Assembly (NCBI GenBank): GCA_023409735.1
Contig: JAEYRB010000007.1
Location: 62,001-126,000 of the forward strand
Reading direction: 5' to 3'
DNA: 64,000 nt
Origin: Bacillota bacterium
Lineage (GTDB): Bacteria > Bacillota > Clostridia > Acetivibrionales > DTU013
The notes under the pieces are model-generated. The model was not told where the DNA came from. It made no database searches and saw nothing but the letters and a program-made list of their open reading frames with translations. Position 1 is the first letter of the stretch; the number at the start of each line of letters is the position of its first letter. Shown here piece by piece: positions 44,777-54,129 of this stretch. The translations under genes were made by a program, and so were the position numbers.

Positions 44777-44805
44777 ATTTTAACACACTATAATTATTTG
44801 TGCAA
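44777..44805 (-). promoter_or_regulatory. Sigma-A promoter of rpsF-ssb-rpsR
   Basis: Minus-strand -35 TTGCAC (forward 44800-44805) and -10 TAAAAT (forward 44777-44782), 17-nt spacer. The leader is about 64 nt. Confidence 0.65.
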
Positions 44806-44814
44806 GCATGTGTT

Positions 44815-45100
44815 TTTTTAACACCGAAGTGGTGCGGTCATACCCTGATAATCATTCTTTGATCCGTGACCAGACCCTGCAAAAACCGAAGGTTTCAGCA
44901 ACCCAGTCCCCTTGGCACTGCTTGCCCACTCACCGTAAAGACCGGCAGTGCTGTTTATGGAGATAATTTTTCCTGCCCTATAGCTTTACTGCCAAGTACG
45001 CACTCATATAGAAGCAACTGCAATTCTTATGAGGAAGGACTTCTTAGCTGGACATTAAATTCACCATGTTTGAGCACTTCAGAAAAGTGCTTGGAAACAT
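44815..45100. other. Hairpin-rich stretch upstream of rpsF, no gene assigned
   Basis: About 290 nt without a convincing ORF but with several stable stems on the minus strand: AGCACTT/AAGTGCT (forward 45073-45091), CACTGC/GCAGTG (about 44927-44961), a UUCG-capped stem GAAACC/GGTTTTT (about 44879-44897) and a small UUCG-capped stem at about 44821-44834. It could be a structured small RNA or a decayed sequence. No match to RNase P, tmRNA, 6S or SRP RNA signatures was seen. Confidence 0.4.
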
Positions 45101-45113
45101 TATCGGAATAAAT

Positions 45114-45156
45114 GGTGCTGGCGGTCATGAATTTGTACGTAACAATGGCCAGCACC
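45114..45156 (-). terminator. Hairpin immediately after the tail-anchored protein gene
   Basis: A perfect 9-bp stem GGTGCTGGC/GCCAGCACC with a 25-nt loop begins 1 nt after the stop codon and is followed by ATTTATT. Probably a terminator, weak in its T-run. Confidence 0.55.
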
Positions 45157-45157
45157 T

Positions 45158-45505
45158 TTAAAATATCTTGCTTACGATCCAGATCAGGAAAGCAACTGCA
45201 GATATCAGCAAACAATTAATTACTGTATTTATTGAGAAGATCCTTTTAAAACGCATTGCCCTATTTGGCCATTTCTTTCTCCTGTCACATTTCAGGCCGT
45301 TCTCTTTTATGTATTGATTTATAATGCTTTCGGCCTCCTTTAATATTAAGTCATTTTTAACATTTGAACGCGCAGCTTTAGAACTGTCAATATGAGTATT
45401 TTCCTTTTCACCCGGCTCGTTTTTTAATATCAGTATTGCTTCCTCTATCAAATTTGAGGAAATGTTCTTTAAAACAACAACTCTCCTTGTATCTCCCAAT
45501 ACCAT
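45158..45505 (-). CDS. Small tail-anchored protein of unknown function
   Basis: A 115-residue protein: a cytoplasmic part with TRRVVVLKNISSNLIEEAILIL and a helical, charged region (LILKEAESIINQYIKENG), then a basic stretch and one C-terminal membrane helix (VINCLLISAVAFLIWIVSKIF). The start at 45505 was picked because GGAG lies 6 nt upstream; the frame continues open to 45574. It lies 150 nt downstream of spoIIE on the same strand. I do not recognise a family; a sporulation link is only suggested by the neighbour. Confidence 0.6.
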   Translation of the reverse strand: MVLGDTRRVVVLKNISSNLIEEAILILKNEPGEKENTHIDSSKAARSNVKNDLILKEAESIINQYIKENGLKCDRRKKWPNRAMRFKRIFSINTVINCLLISAVAFLIWIVSKIF

Positions 45506-45659
45506 ATTGCTCTCCAAAATATATATTTCCACTATGCTCCTAGGCTTTACTTTGCAACAGGATACTGTAAACACCTAATACAAAGTATGGATATTATATT
45601 TTGCGATAATATGGTTATTTTATACAAAGATTCTCACTGCCGGGCAATAAAATATAGGC

Positions 45660-48038
45660 TTAATTCGGCTTCTTCCAAGCCTTTGCCACAAGCGCAGTTA
45701 AGTCATCACATGGTTTTTCATCACAACACTTGTTGGCCTCATTAACTATCTCATTAGCAACCTGCTGAGGATTTAGGCTGTTCAACTCCTGAAGCAGCTT
45801 TATCAACCTTCTGTCGCCTGGCTCGTCACCTGCAAGGCTGTCTATTATCCCATCAGTCACCATTATGATCATATCTCCGCTGTCTATAGTCTTTTTTGCA
45901 AGCTCGGCATCAACGCCGGGCAATACTCCTGCAGGCAAAGATGCCGATCTGACGATCTCTACCTTACCATCACTTTTAATAAATGTCGGAGCGGCACCTA
46001 TCTTTACAAATTCCACATCACCTGAGAATAAGTCTACTGTAGAAATATCTATAGTACACGGATTATCCTCATCGGATTTTAATACCAACACCGAATTTAT
46101 CATACTAACTGCCATATCCTTGTCAAAGCCAGATTCCATAAGGTTTTCCAGCATACTAACTGTCGCCTTGCTTTGAACAGATGCGCCGTAACCCGTACCC
46201 ATTCCATCACTTAGTGCTATGGTGTATTTTCCCTTACCGGAATTCAGAAATGTAAAACTATCACCCGATACCTTGCTTCCATACTTGGGTAAACGTGCTA
46301 TGCCTGTAGTTATTCTGAGGTTTTCCATCTCTACAAGCTTAAGGCTGCAGGTTCCATCCTTACAACTGTGACACTCCTCATCCTCACGCATCATTTTCCT
46401 GCCTACTGTATCTGAAACAACCCTTTCAATTGTACTGATACAGCTTCGGCTCCCTCCACAGGCGTCATGAATGAGGTTGATCTCATATTTTCCGCTTATG
46501 TTCTCATAAGCAGTCACCTCCCTGGCCTTTATGCCAGCTTTACTTAGAGCAGCCATTACCTGATCCTCCACAGGAGTCAAAAAGCTGACCTTAGTATTTA
46601 TTTCATCAGCAAGGCTGCTGACAACTCTGGCCATTCCTTCGAACTGACGGCTTATTATGCTCCTGCTTTCACTAAGCTTGCTTTTCCACAAAACCCCCAC
46701 CCTGAAAAGCTCATACATGTTATTTACTGCATTTACAAAATCGCTTACTCTCGCACACTTTTCAACGAAATGGGCGGGTATGTCCTTTTCCTCTACTCTG
46801 CCTTTCATCTCCAGATTCTCAATAATTTTGAACATAACCTGATAGGTATCATAGAAATTACGTTCCCAGCAATGCATACATAAGCTGCAACTGCTGCAGA
46901 CCCTATCCGCCACCCTGTCAAACAGAACATTGATATCCTGCTTATTGTCAGAAACTTTAGTTTCTGCTATTTCCCCAAAGGTTTTAGATATCTGCCCAAA
47001 GGCAAACGAGAATTTCTCCAACTTCTCTACTGTTATATCCCTTATTCTATTTGAATAGCCTCTTGCGTCATTAAGTATTGATGAGTCTCTTCTGAATTGA
47101 CCTGCAATACGATCAATTATCTTGCCTGGTAATGCAATAAATAAAATTGCAGCTACAATAACCTCTTTTAAGTATATCATCGTTTCAGTAGAACCATTAA
47201 GATACGCAGATATTATCATGTTTCCCATTATGAATCCAAGGGCCGAGCCTACCTTGCCTATATTTCCGATGATGCCTGCAAGCGTGCCGCACAAGGCATA
47301 TGCCCCGGTTACAGCCGGAGTAAGCTCCCGGGAAATACCGGTGATTAGTCCGATCACCGCACCCGTTGCAGCTCCTGCACCCGCACCGCATTTATAGCTG
47401 AACAACAAAAGAATAAATATACATAAAATATTGCGAAGAGAAAAGCCAAATACTTGCGCTGCTCCAATTCCGAACAATACTAAAGCACCTGTTATGGCTA
47501 TGCTTATACACTCTTCCCCGGTTAATAAAGCTCTTTTTACATTCCCGGATATGACAGGTACTGAATAGCTGAATATAAAGAAAACTGTAAAACCAACAAA
47601 AGAGATGAAAAAAGCTTTTAGTATATCATACAGCAAAAATCCATGTAAGCCTGCAAGCAGCAGCTGTGGCACAATAAGCGTCGCAAAAGTAAGAATTGCC
47701 GCCTTTTTATGCAATTTTGAGTTGTCATTCCTGGTCAGGAATCCAAAACCTATAAACAGCAACATGCACGCGATATTTATGTATACTAATTCTAATGAGC
47801 CCTTAACAAAGGTTCCTAATAGGACTGCGCCAGCTATTAAATAGTTTGTTCCCAAGGTTCGTGAACAAACATTGAAAAATATAGCCCCAAGCGGCAGGAT
47901 TCCGCCGCATATATTATTATTCCCAAGGAAAAAGGCTGATATAAGAATGAGGTAATTATTTTTGTCAAACAAGATTTTTCTAATGAGATCAAGCAATACA
48001 TTATTACTATTGCTGTTTACAGCTGCCACATTTTTCAT
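45660..48038 (-). CDS. spoIIE: Stage II sporulation protein E (SpoIIE)
   Basis: PP2C-type Ser phosphatase that dephosphorylates SpoIIAA to switch on sigma-F in the forespore and also helps polar septation. The 792-residue protein has about ten N-terminal membrane helices (to about 310), a central regulatory region with Cys clusters (VCSSCSLCMHC, CHSCKDGTC) and a C-terminal phosphatase domain with YTIALSDGMGTGYGA and MIIMVTDGIIDSLAGDEP. Size and layout are typical. It shows that the organism forms endospores. It ends a minus-strand group; upstream is a 440-nt gap before the TetR gene. Confidence 0.96.
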   Translation of the reverse strand: MKNVAAVNSNSNNVLLDLIRKILFDKNNYLILISAFFLGNNNICGGILPLGAIFFNVCSRTLGTNYLIAGAVLLGTFVKGSLELVYINIACMLLFIGFGFLTRNDNSKLHKKAAILTFATLIVPQLLLAGLHGFLLYDILKAFFISFVGFTVFFIFSYSVPVISGNVKRALLTGEECISIAITGALVLFGIGAAQVFGFSLRNILCIFILLLFSYKCGAGAGAATGAVIGLITGISRELTPAVTGAYALCGTLAGIIGNIGKVGSALGFIMGNMIISAYLNGSTETMIYLKEVIVAAILFIALPGKIIDRIAGQFRRDSSILNDARGYSNRIRDITVEKLEKFSFAFGQISKTFGEIAETKVSDNKQDINVLFDRVADRVCSSCSLCMHCWERNFYDTYQVMFKIIENLEMKGRVEEKDIPAHFVEKCARVSDFVNAVNNMYELFRVGVLWKSKLSESRSIISRQFEGMARVVSSLADEINTKVSFLTPVEDQVMAALSKAGIKAREVTAYENISGKYEINLIHDACGGSRSCISTIERVVSDTVGRKMMREDEECHSCKDGTCSLKLVEMENLRITTGIARLPKYGSKVSGDSFTFLNSGKGKYTIALSDGMGTGYGASVQSKATVSMLENLMESGFDKDMAVSMINSVLVLKSDEDNPCTIDISTVDLFSGDVEFVKIGAAPTFIKSDGKVEIVRSASLPAGVLPGVDAELAKKTIDSGDMIIMVTDGIIDSLAGDEPGDRRLIKLLQELNSLNPQQVANEIVNEANKCCDEKPCDDLTALVAKAWKKPN

Positions 48039-48481
48039 CCTTTGTACCCCCTAATGGTCTTTACTCACATCATATGTTATGTAAATGAAGCGGTGCATTT
48101 ACCGAGGCACCGTGCCATCATTGATTATATCTACGGAGGTTAGTATAATCTGTCGTTTTGGTGTACCACCCCAACAGAACTTTGTGACAGATAACAACAA
48201 AAATTAACGTTGTTATTATTGAATTAGCTTTACTGAAATCTAACATATTGTTAGAGTAAACAAAATTGATGCTGTTATTTGTAGATAGGAGTCAACATCT
48301 TTTCTTAGCAGCTTACCATACAGCTGCTGTCAAATGCCGATAACTATATGGAAGTCGTATCCTTACTCATCTGCTTCGCCAAATTTTCCTGCCTTTTGAT
48401 TGCGGTCATTTGTATGCAGGCATTAGCATGCTGTTTGTAGCCTTATATTGTCTATCATTCTTCACATTCTCACAACGGTAC
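48039..48481. other. Gap between spoIIE and the TetR gene
   Basis: A 443-nt gap with no recognised gene. Features seen: a hairpin GGTGC/GCACC region just upstream of spoIIE (about 48091-48112), and an AGCAGC/GCTGCT stem (about 48307-48328) downstream of the TetR gene with no T-run. The spoIIE promoter should lie here; no clear Spo0A box was identified. Confidence 0.4.
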
Positions 48482-49078
48482 TTAAATAAACGCACGCAGT
48501 AAATGCTCTAAATATGCCAGGATCTGAGCCTTCAGGTCATAGCTGCCTTCCTGTGTACACCAGTCATACACTAAACCGCGCATACATATCATGAAAAAAC
48601 GGGACAGTTCCTCTGCAGACTGTTGTGTATGGAACTCCCCGCTATCCTTTGCCTGTTTCATCAGCTCTGTCAGGATGGGAAGCATCCCGTGTGTGCTTTT
48701 TCTATGAAAATGTTTGTTATTTGGATTATAGAGGACTCGAGTCAGCGCAAATATACTGACATCACTATTGTATGTAGCATATTCCTCAAAAAAGCAGGTT
48801 ATGCGCTCACATACAGTTGCTTGTATCAGCTTTGGCCTCACAACATTTTCAAAAAAGTCATCTGCAACTTGATACGTTTCGTAGAACACATCCATCTTGG
48901 ATGGATAAGAATTATAAAAGGAGCCTATAGAAACATTAGCCTCACGTACAATATCCCGTACAGTAATAGATTCGAAATCCTGCCGTTCCAGAAGGCGCAT
49001 TGCCGCATCAAAGATCAGCAGCTTTGTCTGTTCAGCCTGAAGCTGACGTGTCGTTTTTTTAGATTTATTTAGAGCCAA
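48482..49078 (-). CDS. TetR/AcrR-family transcriptional regulator
   Basis: A 198-residue regulator with an N-terminal TetR HTH (TKLLIFDAAMRLLERQDF, ITVRDIVREANVSIGSFYNSYPSK, about 18-66) and an all-helical ligand domain. It is divergent from the CoA-transferase operon with 310 nt between them, which includes a perfect 12-bp palindrome. This is the usual layout for a local repressor that responds to the substrate or its CoA ester. The effector is unknown. Confidence 0.88.
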   Translation of the reverse strand: MALNKSKKTTRQLQAEQTKLLIFDAAMRLLERQDFESITVRDIVREANVSIGSFYNSYPSKMDVFYETYQVADDFFENVVRPKLIQATVCERITCFFEEYATYNSDVSIFALTRVLYNPNNKHFHRKSTHGMLPILTELMKQAKDSGEFHTQQSAEELSRFFMICMRGLVYDWCTQEGSYDLKAQILAYLEHLLRAFI

Positions 49079-49388
49079 TTAAACCAGACCTTTCTATGTA
49101 ATAGTCATATTATAAGCCAGACAAAATGGACGTTGCAAGCAAATTTTAATATTAGGCGTTTGAGATATAACTTTAAAATAATTTTCAGCACGCTACATGA
49201 TAAGATACAGTTAACCAGACCTGCAGTATAAAATGCAAGTTCCAATAATTAAAAGTACAAAAAAATTCAAAGAATATATTGATTATTTTAAATAATTACT
49301 TCATAATTGAACATGTTCACCGAACACATTTTGCAAACACTTTTTAATAAAATACTTATAAAAAACTTAAATAGACAGGAGGAAACAC
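49079..49388. other. Divergent control region between TetR gene and CoA-transferase operon
   Basis: A 310-nt AT-rich region. It holds the palindrome at 49308-49319 and a partial repeat of its half (CCGAACA at 49320-49326). A possible plus-strand -35 TTGCAA is at 49331-49336 with a poor -10. A strong AGGAGG site at 49377-49382 serves the first gene. Confidence 0.5.
49308..49319. promoter_or_regulatory. Candidate operator palindrome
   Basis: TGAACATGTTCA is a perfect 12-bp palindrome about 70 nt before the CoA-transferase start, with a further GAACA half-site 10 nt on. Dyads of this kind between a TetR gene and a divergent operon are typical repressor sites. Binding is not shown. Confidence 0.45.
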
Positions 49389-51017
49389 ATGGCTAAATTT
49401 ATTACTGCACAGCAAGCAGCTAAGCTTATCCCGGATGGCGCATCTGTCGGTGTGGCAGGAATGGGGCTTTCAGGATGGCCAGATGAGATCGGCTGCGCTA
49501 TACGCGACAATTACAAAGAGACCGGGCATCCGTGCAATTTGTTTCTTCATCAGGGCAGCGCAATGGGGGACCATGGTTATGGAAACCAGTTCCTTGGATG
49601 GGAAAAGCAAGTCAGGCCGGAAGGCAGTCCGCAACCGACAGGCGTCCGCGGTACATCCAGGCTGGGCGAGGCCGGTGAAGGCCTTGTTACAAGATGGACA
49701 GGAGCACATGTGCAAAGCGCACATGCACTTAACAAATTGGCTGCCCAAGGTAAAATCACGGGCAACTGCCTGCCGCAGGGTGTAGCGGTCAATCTTTGGC
49801 GTGAGATCGCAGCAGGTCGTCCTGGACTTTTGACGAAGGTCGGTCTCGGAACATTTGTTGACCCAAGGCTGGAAGGCGGCCGGATGAATGAACAGACTAA
49901 GGAGAACATTGCTGAGTACATACAGTTCGGCGGAGAGGAATATCTGTTCTATAAAAGCTTCCCGCTTGATGTTGCTCTTCTGCGTGGAACAGTTGCGGAC
50001 GAGAACGGTAATATCTCCTTCATGAATGAAGGAATTGTTAATGAAGGGCTGTCAGTTGCAAGTGCAGCTCATAACTCCGGCGGAATTGTCATTGTTCAGG
50101 TTGAATATTTGACGAAGGCTGATACTATAGCTCCGAAGGATGTTAAAATTCCTGGGATCCTCGTGGATTATGTTGTAACTGCAACTGACCCTATGGCCTG
50201 CTGGCAGGCGGAGGGTGTCTATTGGGAACCGGCGTTTTCCGGTCAGATCCGTAAGCCAATGAAGGCAATTGCAGCTCTGCCCTTTGATGAAAGAAAGGTC
50301 ATCGCTCGCCGGTGTGCCATGGAGGTCCTTGCAGACTCAGTTCTCAATCTTGGCGTTGGAATCAGCGCTTGCGTTGGAAATATCCTTGCAGAGGAGGGCT
50401 GCATCGACATGGTAACAATGGTCAGTGAGTCCGGCATGATTGGCGGTGTCCCATGTCCGCTGCCCAATTTTGGCAGCAGCTATAACCCGGAAGCCGCTAT
50501 AGAACACAATGCCTCTTTTGATATCATCGATGGCGGCGGTCTTGATATGACATGTCTCGGCCTTGGTGAGTGCGACGCAGAAGGAAATGTCAATGTCAGC
50601 AAGTTTGGCTCACGGCTCATCGGTCCGGGTGGATTCATTGACATTACAAATGCCACTTCTAAGGTTGTATTCTGTGGCACCTTTATGGGGAAAGCGGAAC
50701 TCCAGGTTGGTAATGGAAAGCTTGCAATATTAAAAGAAGGAACGGTGGAAAAGTTCTTGCAGCATGTGCAGCAGATTACATTTGCAGGCAAATATGTAAA
50801 ACCGGGTCAGGAGATCCTTTATATAACCGAGCGCTGTGTATTCAGGCTGATCGATGGGAAAATGACACTTGTAGAAATTGCTCCGGGTATTGACCTTCAG
50901 AAGGATATTCTTGATCACATGGGCTTTATACCTGCAATTGATGAGAATCTAAAGCAAATGGATGCCGGAATTTTCTGCGAAACATGGGGCGGACTTGCCG
51001 CTTGTATGAAGAAATAG
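49389..51017 (+). CDS. Acetate/propionate-type CoA-transferase (family I)
   Basis: A 542-residue fused alpha-beta CoA-transferase related to propionate CoA-transferase (Pct) and YdiF. It moves CoA from an acyl-CoA to a free carboxylate through a glutamyl-CoA intermediate. The N-terminal half has the GVAGMGLSGWPDE Gly loop. The C-terminal half has TMVSESGMIGG with the probable catalytic Glu347, then CLGLGECDAEGNVNVSKFG. First gene of a six-gene plus-strand operon; an AGGAGG site precedes the ATG. In context it probably activates an enoate at the expense of the saturated acyl-CoA product, as CarA does in caffeate respiration. The substrate is not known. Confidence 0.85.
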   Translation: MAKFITAQQAAKLIPDGASVGVAGMGLSGWPDEIGCAIRDNYKETGHPCNLFLHQGSAMGDHGYGNQFLGWEKQVRPEGSPQPTGVRGTSRLGEAGEGLVTRWTGAHVQSAHALNKLAAQGKITGNCLPQGVAVNLWREIAAGRPGLLTKVGLGTFVDPRLEGGRMNEQTKENIAEYIQFGGEEYLFYKSFPLDVALLRGTVADENGNISFMNEGIVNEGLSVASAAHNSGGIVIVQVEYLTKADTIAPKDVKIPGILVDYVVTATDPMACWQAEGVYWEPAFSGQIRKPMKAIAALPFDERKVIARRCAMEVLADSVLNLGVGISACVGNILAEEGCIDMVTMVSESGMIGGVPCPLPNFGSSYNPEAAIEHNASFDIIDGGGLDMTCLGLGECDAEGNVNVSKFGSRLIGPGGFIDITNATSKVVFCGTFMGKAELQVGNGKLAILKEGTVEKFLQHVQQITFAGKYVKPGQEILYITERCVFRLIDGKMTLVEIAPGIDLQKDILDHMGFIPAIDENLKQMDAGIFCETWGGLAACMKK

Positions 51018-51038
51018 ACTTAAACAGGAGGAAGTAAC

Positions 51039-52181
51039 ATGATACTTGACGCAAAGCATGAAATGCAGCGTAAGCTATTCCGCCAGTTTGCGGAGACGGA
51101 GTTTACAAAAGAACTTCAGGATAAGCTTGATCAGACCGGAGAGTTTGATTGGGATATTCATAAAAAGATGGCTAAGTACGGCTTTATGGGAGTACGAATT
51201 CCAAAGGAATACGGCGGTGCAGGCGGAGATTATCTGAGCTATGCCCTAATGGTTGAAGAACTGGCAAGGGTGAATGCAGTTCTTTCTATTTACGCCAACA
51301 CTTCAAACTCCCTTGGCGGAGGACCGTTAATGCTTGCCGGTACGGAAGAACAGAAGAAAGCATATCTGCCGCCTATTGCAAGCGGCGAAAAAATTATGGT
51401 ATTTGCCCTGACAGAACCTGGAGCAGGATCGGATGCAGGCGGTACGACCACAACAGCAGCTGCCGATGGCAATGATTTTATTCTCAATGGCCGCAAATGC
51501 TTCATTTCTGGAGCTCCAATGGCTGACTGGTGCCTTGTATTTGCAAAAACGGATCCCACAGCAAAGGGCTCCCGCGGTATTTCTATGTTTGTTGTAGATA
51601 TGAAGCTGCCCGGTGTCTCGCTGGGCGCAGTAGAGAAGAAAATGGGTATAAACGGTTATCCGACCTGTGACGTTGTGCTTGAGGATGTCCGCGTATCGAA
51701 GAACTGCCTGATAGGAACGATAAATAAAGGTTTTTCAATCGCAATGCAGACACTGGATGGAGGCAGACTTGGCATGGCTGCGCAGGCAGTCGGAATAGCG
51801 CAGAGCTGTTTGGACGAGTCTGTGAAATATGCGAAGGAGCGTAAGCAGTTCGGCCATCCAATTGTAGACTTCCAGGCCATCAGCTTTATGCTGGCGGATA
51901 TGGCTACAGACGTTGCTGCAGCAAGAGAGCTCGTTTACAGTGCGGCTCAGCTGAAGGATGCCAACAAGGATGGCACACAGGCTTGTTCCATGGCGAAGCT
52001 TTTTGCCGCAGAAGCAGCCAACCGCTGCGCATACAAAGCTGTACAGATTCATGGAGGCTACGGGTACATTAAAGAATATAAGGTAGAGCGTCTCTATCGT
52101 GATGCCCGCATCTGCTCCATATACGAAGGTACCAGCCAGATTCAGCAGATGGTCATCGCAGGCCAACTGCTTAAAAAGTAA
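51039..52181 (+). CDS. Acyl-CoA dehydrogenase (probable enoyl-CoA reductase with Etf)
   Basis: A 380-residue FAD flavoprotein of the short-chain acyl-CoA dehydrogenase group. Seen are FALTEPGAGSDAGG (flavin-binding), KCFISGAPMADW, YAKERKQFGHPIVDFQAI and the C-terminal YEGTSQIQQ with the catalytic Glu363. Directly followed by etfB and etfA, so it very likely works with that Etf pair; in anaerobes such complexes reduce enoyl-CoA, often by electron bifurcation. Homologous players are butyryl-CoA dehydrogenase, acryloyl-CoA reductase and caffeoyl-CoA reductase. Which enoyl-CoA is used cannot be read from the sequence. Confidence 0.92.
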   Translation: MILDAKHEMQRKLFRQFAETEFTKELQDKLDQTGEFDWDIHKKMAKYGFMGVRIPKEYGGAGGDYLSYALMVEELARVNAVLSIYANTSNSLGGGPLMLAGTEEQKKAYLPPIASGEKIMVFALTEPGAGSDAGGTTTTAAADGNDFILNGRKCFISGAPMADWCLVFAKTDPTAKGSRGISMFVVDMKLPGVSLGAVEKKMGINGYPTCDVVLEDVRVSKNCLIGTINKGFSIAMQTLDGGRLGMAAQAVGIAQSCLDESVKYAKERKQFGHPIVDFQAISFMLADMATDVAAARELVYSAAQLKDANKDGTQACSMAKLFAAEAANRCAYKAVQIHGGYGYIKEYKVERLYRDARICSIYEGTSQIQQMVIAGQLLKK

Positions 52182-52194
52182 GGGGGGCATGCAA

Positions 52195-52995
52195 ATGAAA
52201 ATAATAGTTACTGTTAAGCAGGTTCCGGACACCTCCGGAAAGGTTGCTGTTAATCCTAACGGCACACTAAACCGAAGCTCTATGCAAACAATCATAAATC
52301 CGGACGACCTTAATGCCGTTGAACAAGCACTACAAATGAAGGATTCCTTTGGCTGCAAGGTCGTAGCCTTTACAATGGGTCCTCCCCCGGCAGAAGGCAT
52401 GCTGAGGGAACTGATGGCTATGGGTGTAGATGAAGCCGTGCTGATTTCAGGACGTGAATTCGGCGGTTCAGATACTTATGCTACCTCACAGATCATTGCT
52501 GCAGCCATCGACACATATGGCATTGAAGAAGAAGATATTATACTGGCCGGCAGGCAGGCCATTGACGGAGATACAGCACAGGTAGGACCACAGATGGCAG
52601 AGAAGCTGAATTTACCGCAGGTAACATATGCCGGTGATATACAGAAGGACGGCAATACTTTGACTGTTAAACGTATCCTCGAGGACGGTTATATGACAGT
52701 TAAGGTTAAGACTCCTTGTGTCATCACCTGTATAAAGGAGCTTAATACACCTCGATATATGAGTACACGCGGGATCGAGGAATGCTTTGAAAAGAAGATC
52801 ACCTTAATGGATTATCAGACATTGCAGAATCATCCATTGATCGATCCTACAACTATTGGACTTAATGGCTCGCCCACAAACATCTTCAAGTCCTTCGCAC
52901 CTCCGCAGAAGGGCGTCGGCATGATGCTGACTGGTGATGGAAAAACGACTACAGACGAACTGGCCGCTATTTTGGTAAGCAAACATCTGATTTAA
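52195..52995 (+). CDS. etfB: Electron transfer flavoprotein subunit beta
   Basis: A 266-residue EtfB: MKIIVTVKQVPDTSGKVAV at the start, then NPDDLNAVEQALQMKD, DTAQVGPQMAEKL and the EtfB signature region VKTPCVITCIKELNTPRYMS (in part). The start was placed at 52195, 7 nt after a GGGGGG site; the frame is open upstream into the dehydrogenase gene, overlapping it. It forms a heterodimer with the EtfA encoded next. Confidence 0.93.
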   Translation: MKIIVTVKQVPDTSGKVAVNPNGTLNRSSMQTIINPDDLNAVEQALQMKDSFGCKVVAFTMGPPPAEGMLRELMAMGVDEAVLISGREFGGSDTYATSQIIAAAIDTYGIEEEDIILAGRQAIDGDTAQVGPQMAEKLNLPQVTYAGDIQKDGNTLTVKRILEDGYMTVKVKTPCVITCIKELNTPRYMSTRGIEECFEKKITLMDYQTLQNHPLIDPTTIGLNGSPTNIFKSFAPPQKGVGMMLTGDGKTTTDELAAILVSKHLI

Positions 52996-53013
52996 CAGAA
53001 AGGATCTGAGAAT

Positions 53014-54129
53014 ATGACTTTTAACAGCACAGAGCTCGCTGCTTTCAAGAACGTTTGGGTTTTTTGTGAACAACGGCAGGGTAATATGATGCCCACAACC
53101 TTCGAGCTTATCTCCGAAGGGCGCAGGCTGGCAGATGAACTTGGTGTGGAACTCTGCGGCATCCTGCTGGGGGACGAGGTAGACTGCCTTGCAAAAGAAC
53201 TTGGCGGTTACGGCGCTGACAAGGTATATGTTTATAACAGCAAGCTTCTGAAAACCTATACAACCGATGCATATACAAAGGTACTCTGCGAAGCAGTTGA
53301 AGAATTTAAACCGGAGATTCTACTGGTCGGCGCTTCAAATATCGGCCGTGACCTGGCGCCGCGCTGCGCAGCAAGACTACATACAGGGCTTTGCGCAGAC
53401 TGCACGCATCTTGATGTAGACCTGAATGGTTATATCAATTTCCTACGCTCCAGCTCATCCTTGGATGTGGACAGCATGAGCTTTGGAAACAGTCAATTTG
53501 ATGTGAACAGTACTCTAAAGATGACCCGTCCTGCATTTGGCGGACATCTGATGGCAACGATTGTCTGCCCAAGGTTCCGCCCGGCAATGGCAACTGTTCG
53601 TCCGGGCGTCATGAAAAAACGCAAATATGATGAGAAGACCGCAGAAGCAGTTGAAATTCTACACCCTGATTTTTCACTTAGTGAAGCAGACATCCAAACA
53701 GAAGTAATAGAGGTTGTTAAAGCGGCAAGAGAAATGGTCGATCTAATTGGTGCAGATGTGGTCGTATCTGTCGGCCGCGGTATTGCAAGGGATGTCAAGA
53801 AGGGCATTGTACTGGCAGAAGAACTGGCGCATGAGCTTGGCGGTGTGGTTGGTGCATCCCGTGCAGTAGTTGATGCAGGCTGGATGCCGGCAGACCATCA
53901 GGTCGGTCAGACTGGTAAAACAGTACATCCGAAGATCTATGTTGCACTGGGAATTTCCGGTGCGATCCAGCATAAGGCCGGTATGCAGGATTCTGAGTGC
54001 ATCATAGCTGTAAACAAGAATGAGGCGGCGCCGATCTTTGAAGTGGCAGACTACGGAATCAAGGGAGACCTCTTCAAAATCGTACCGGAGTTGATCGAAT
54101 CAATCCGCACAGCAAAGGCAGCCAAATAA
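53014..54129 (+). CDS. etfA: Electron transfer flavoprotein subunit alpha
   Basis: A 371-residue EtfA. The N-terminal domain begins after about ten residues (VWVFCEQRQG); the C-terminal FAD domain has VVSVGRGIARDVKKG, then GASRAVVDAGWMPADHQVGQ and ALGISGAIQHKAGM. It has no N-terminal ferredoxin domain, unlike CarE of Acetobacterium woodii. The stop codon is directly followed by the ATG of the ligase gene, so the two are translationally coupled. Partner of the upstream dehydrogenase. Confidence 0.93.
   Translation: MTFNSTELAAFKNVWVFCEQRQGNMMPTTFELISEGRRLADELGVELCGILLGDEVDCLAKELGGYGADKVYVYNSKLLKTYTTDAYTKVLCEAVEEFKPEILLVGASNIGRDLAPRCAARLHTGLCADCTHLDVDLNGYINFLRSSSSLDVDSMSFGNSQFDVNSTLKMTRPAFGGHLMATIVCPRFRPAMATVRPGVMKKRKYDEKTAEAVEILHPDFSLSEADIQTEVIEVVKAAREMVDLIGADVVVSVGRGIARDVKKGIVLAEELAHELGGVVGASRAVVDAGWMPADHQVGQTGKTVHPKIYVALGISGAIQHKAGMQDSECIIAVNKNEAAPIFEVADYGIKGDLFKIVPELIESIRTAKAAK

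Noticed and set aside
45027..45215. A 62-codon minus-strand frame overlapping the end of the tail-anchored gene
   Set aside because: It overlaps the terminator hairpin and the 3' end of a better-supported gene, and has no ribosome site.
48091..48140. Possible fourth copy of the two-hairpin repeat upstream of spoIIE
   Set aside because: It shares only short words (CGGTAAA, a GGTGC/GCACC stem) and lacks the GGTTATTATA, ATTTAAG and ACGTACATGGC blocks.
51735..52400. A 221-codon minus-strand frame across the acyl-CoA dehydrogenase and etfB
   Set aside because: It spans two real genes on the opposite strand and encodes Cys/Ser-rich sequence without any family pattern.
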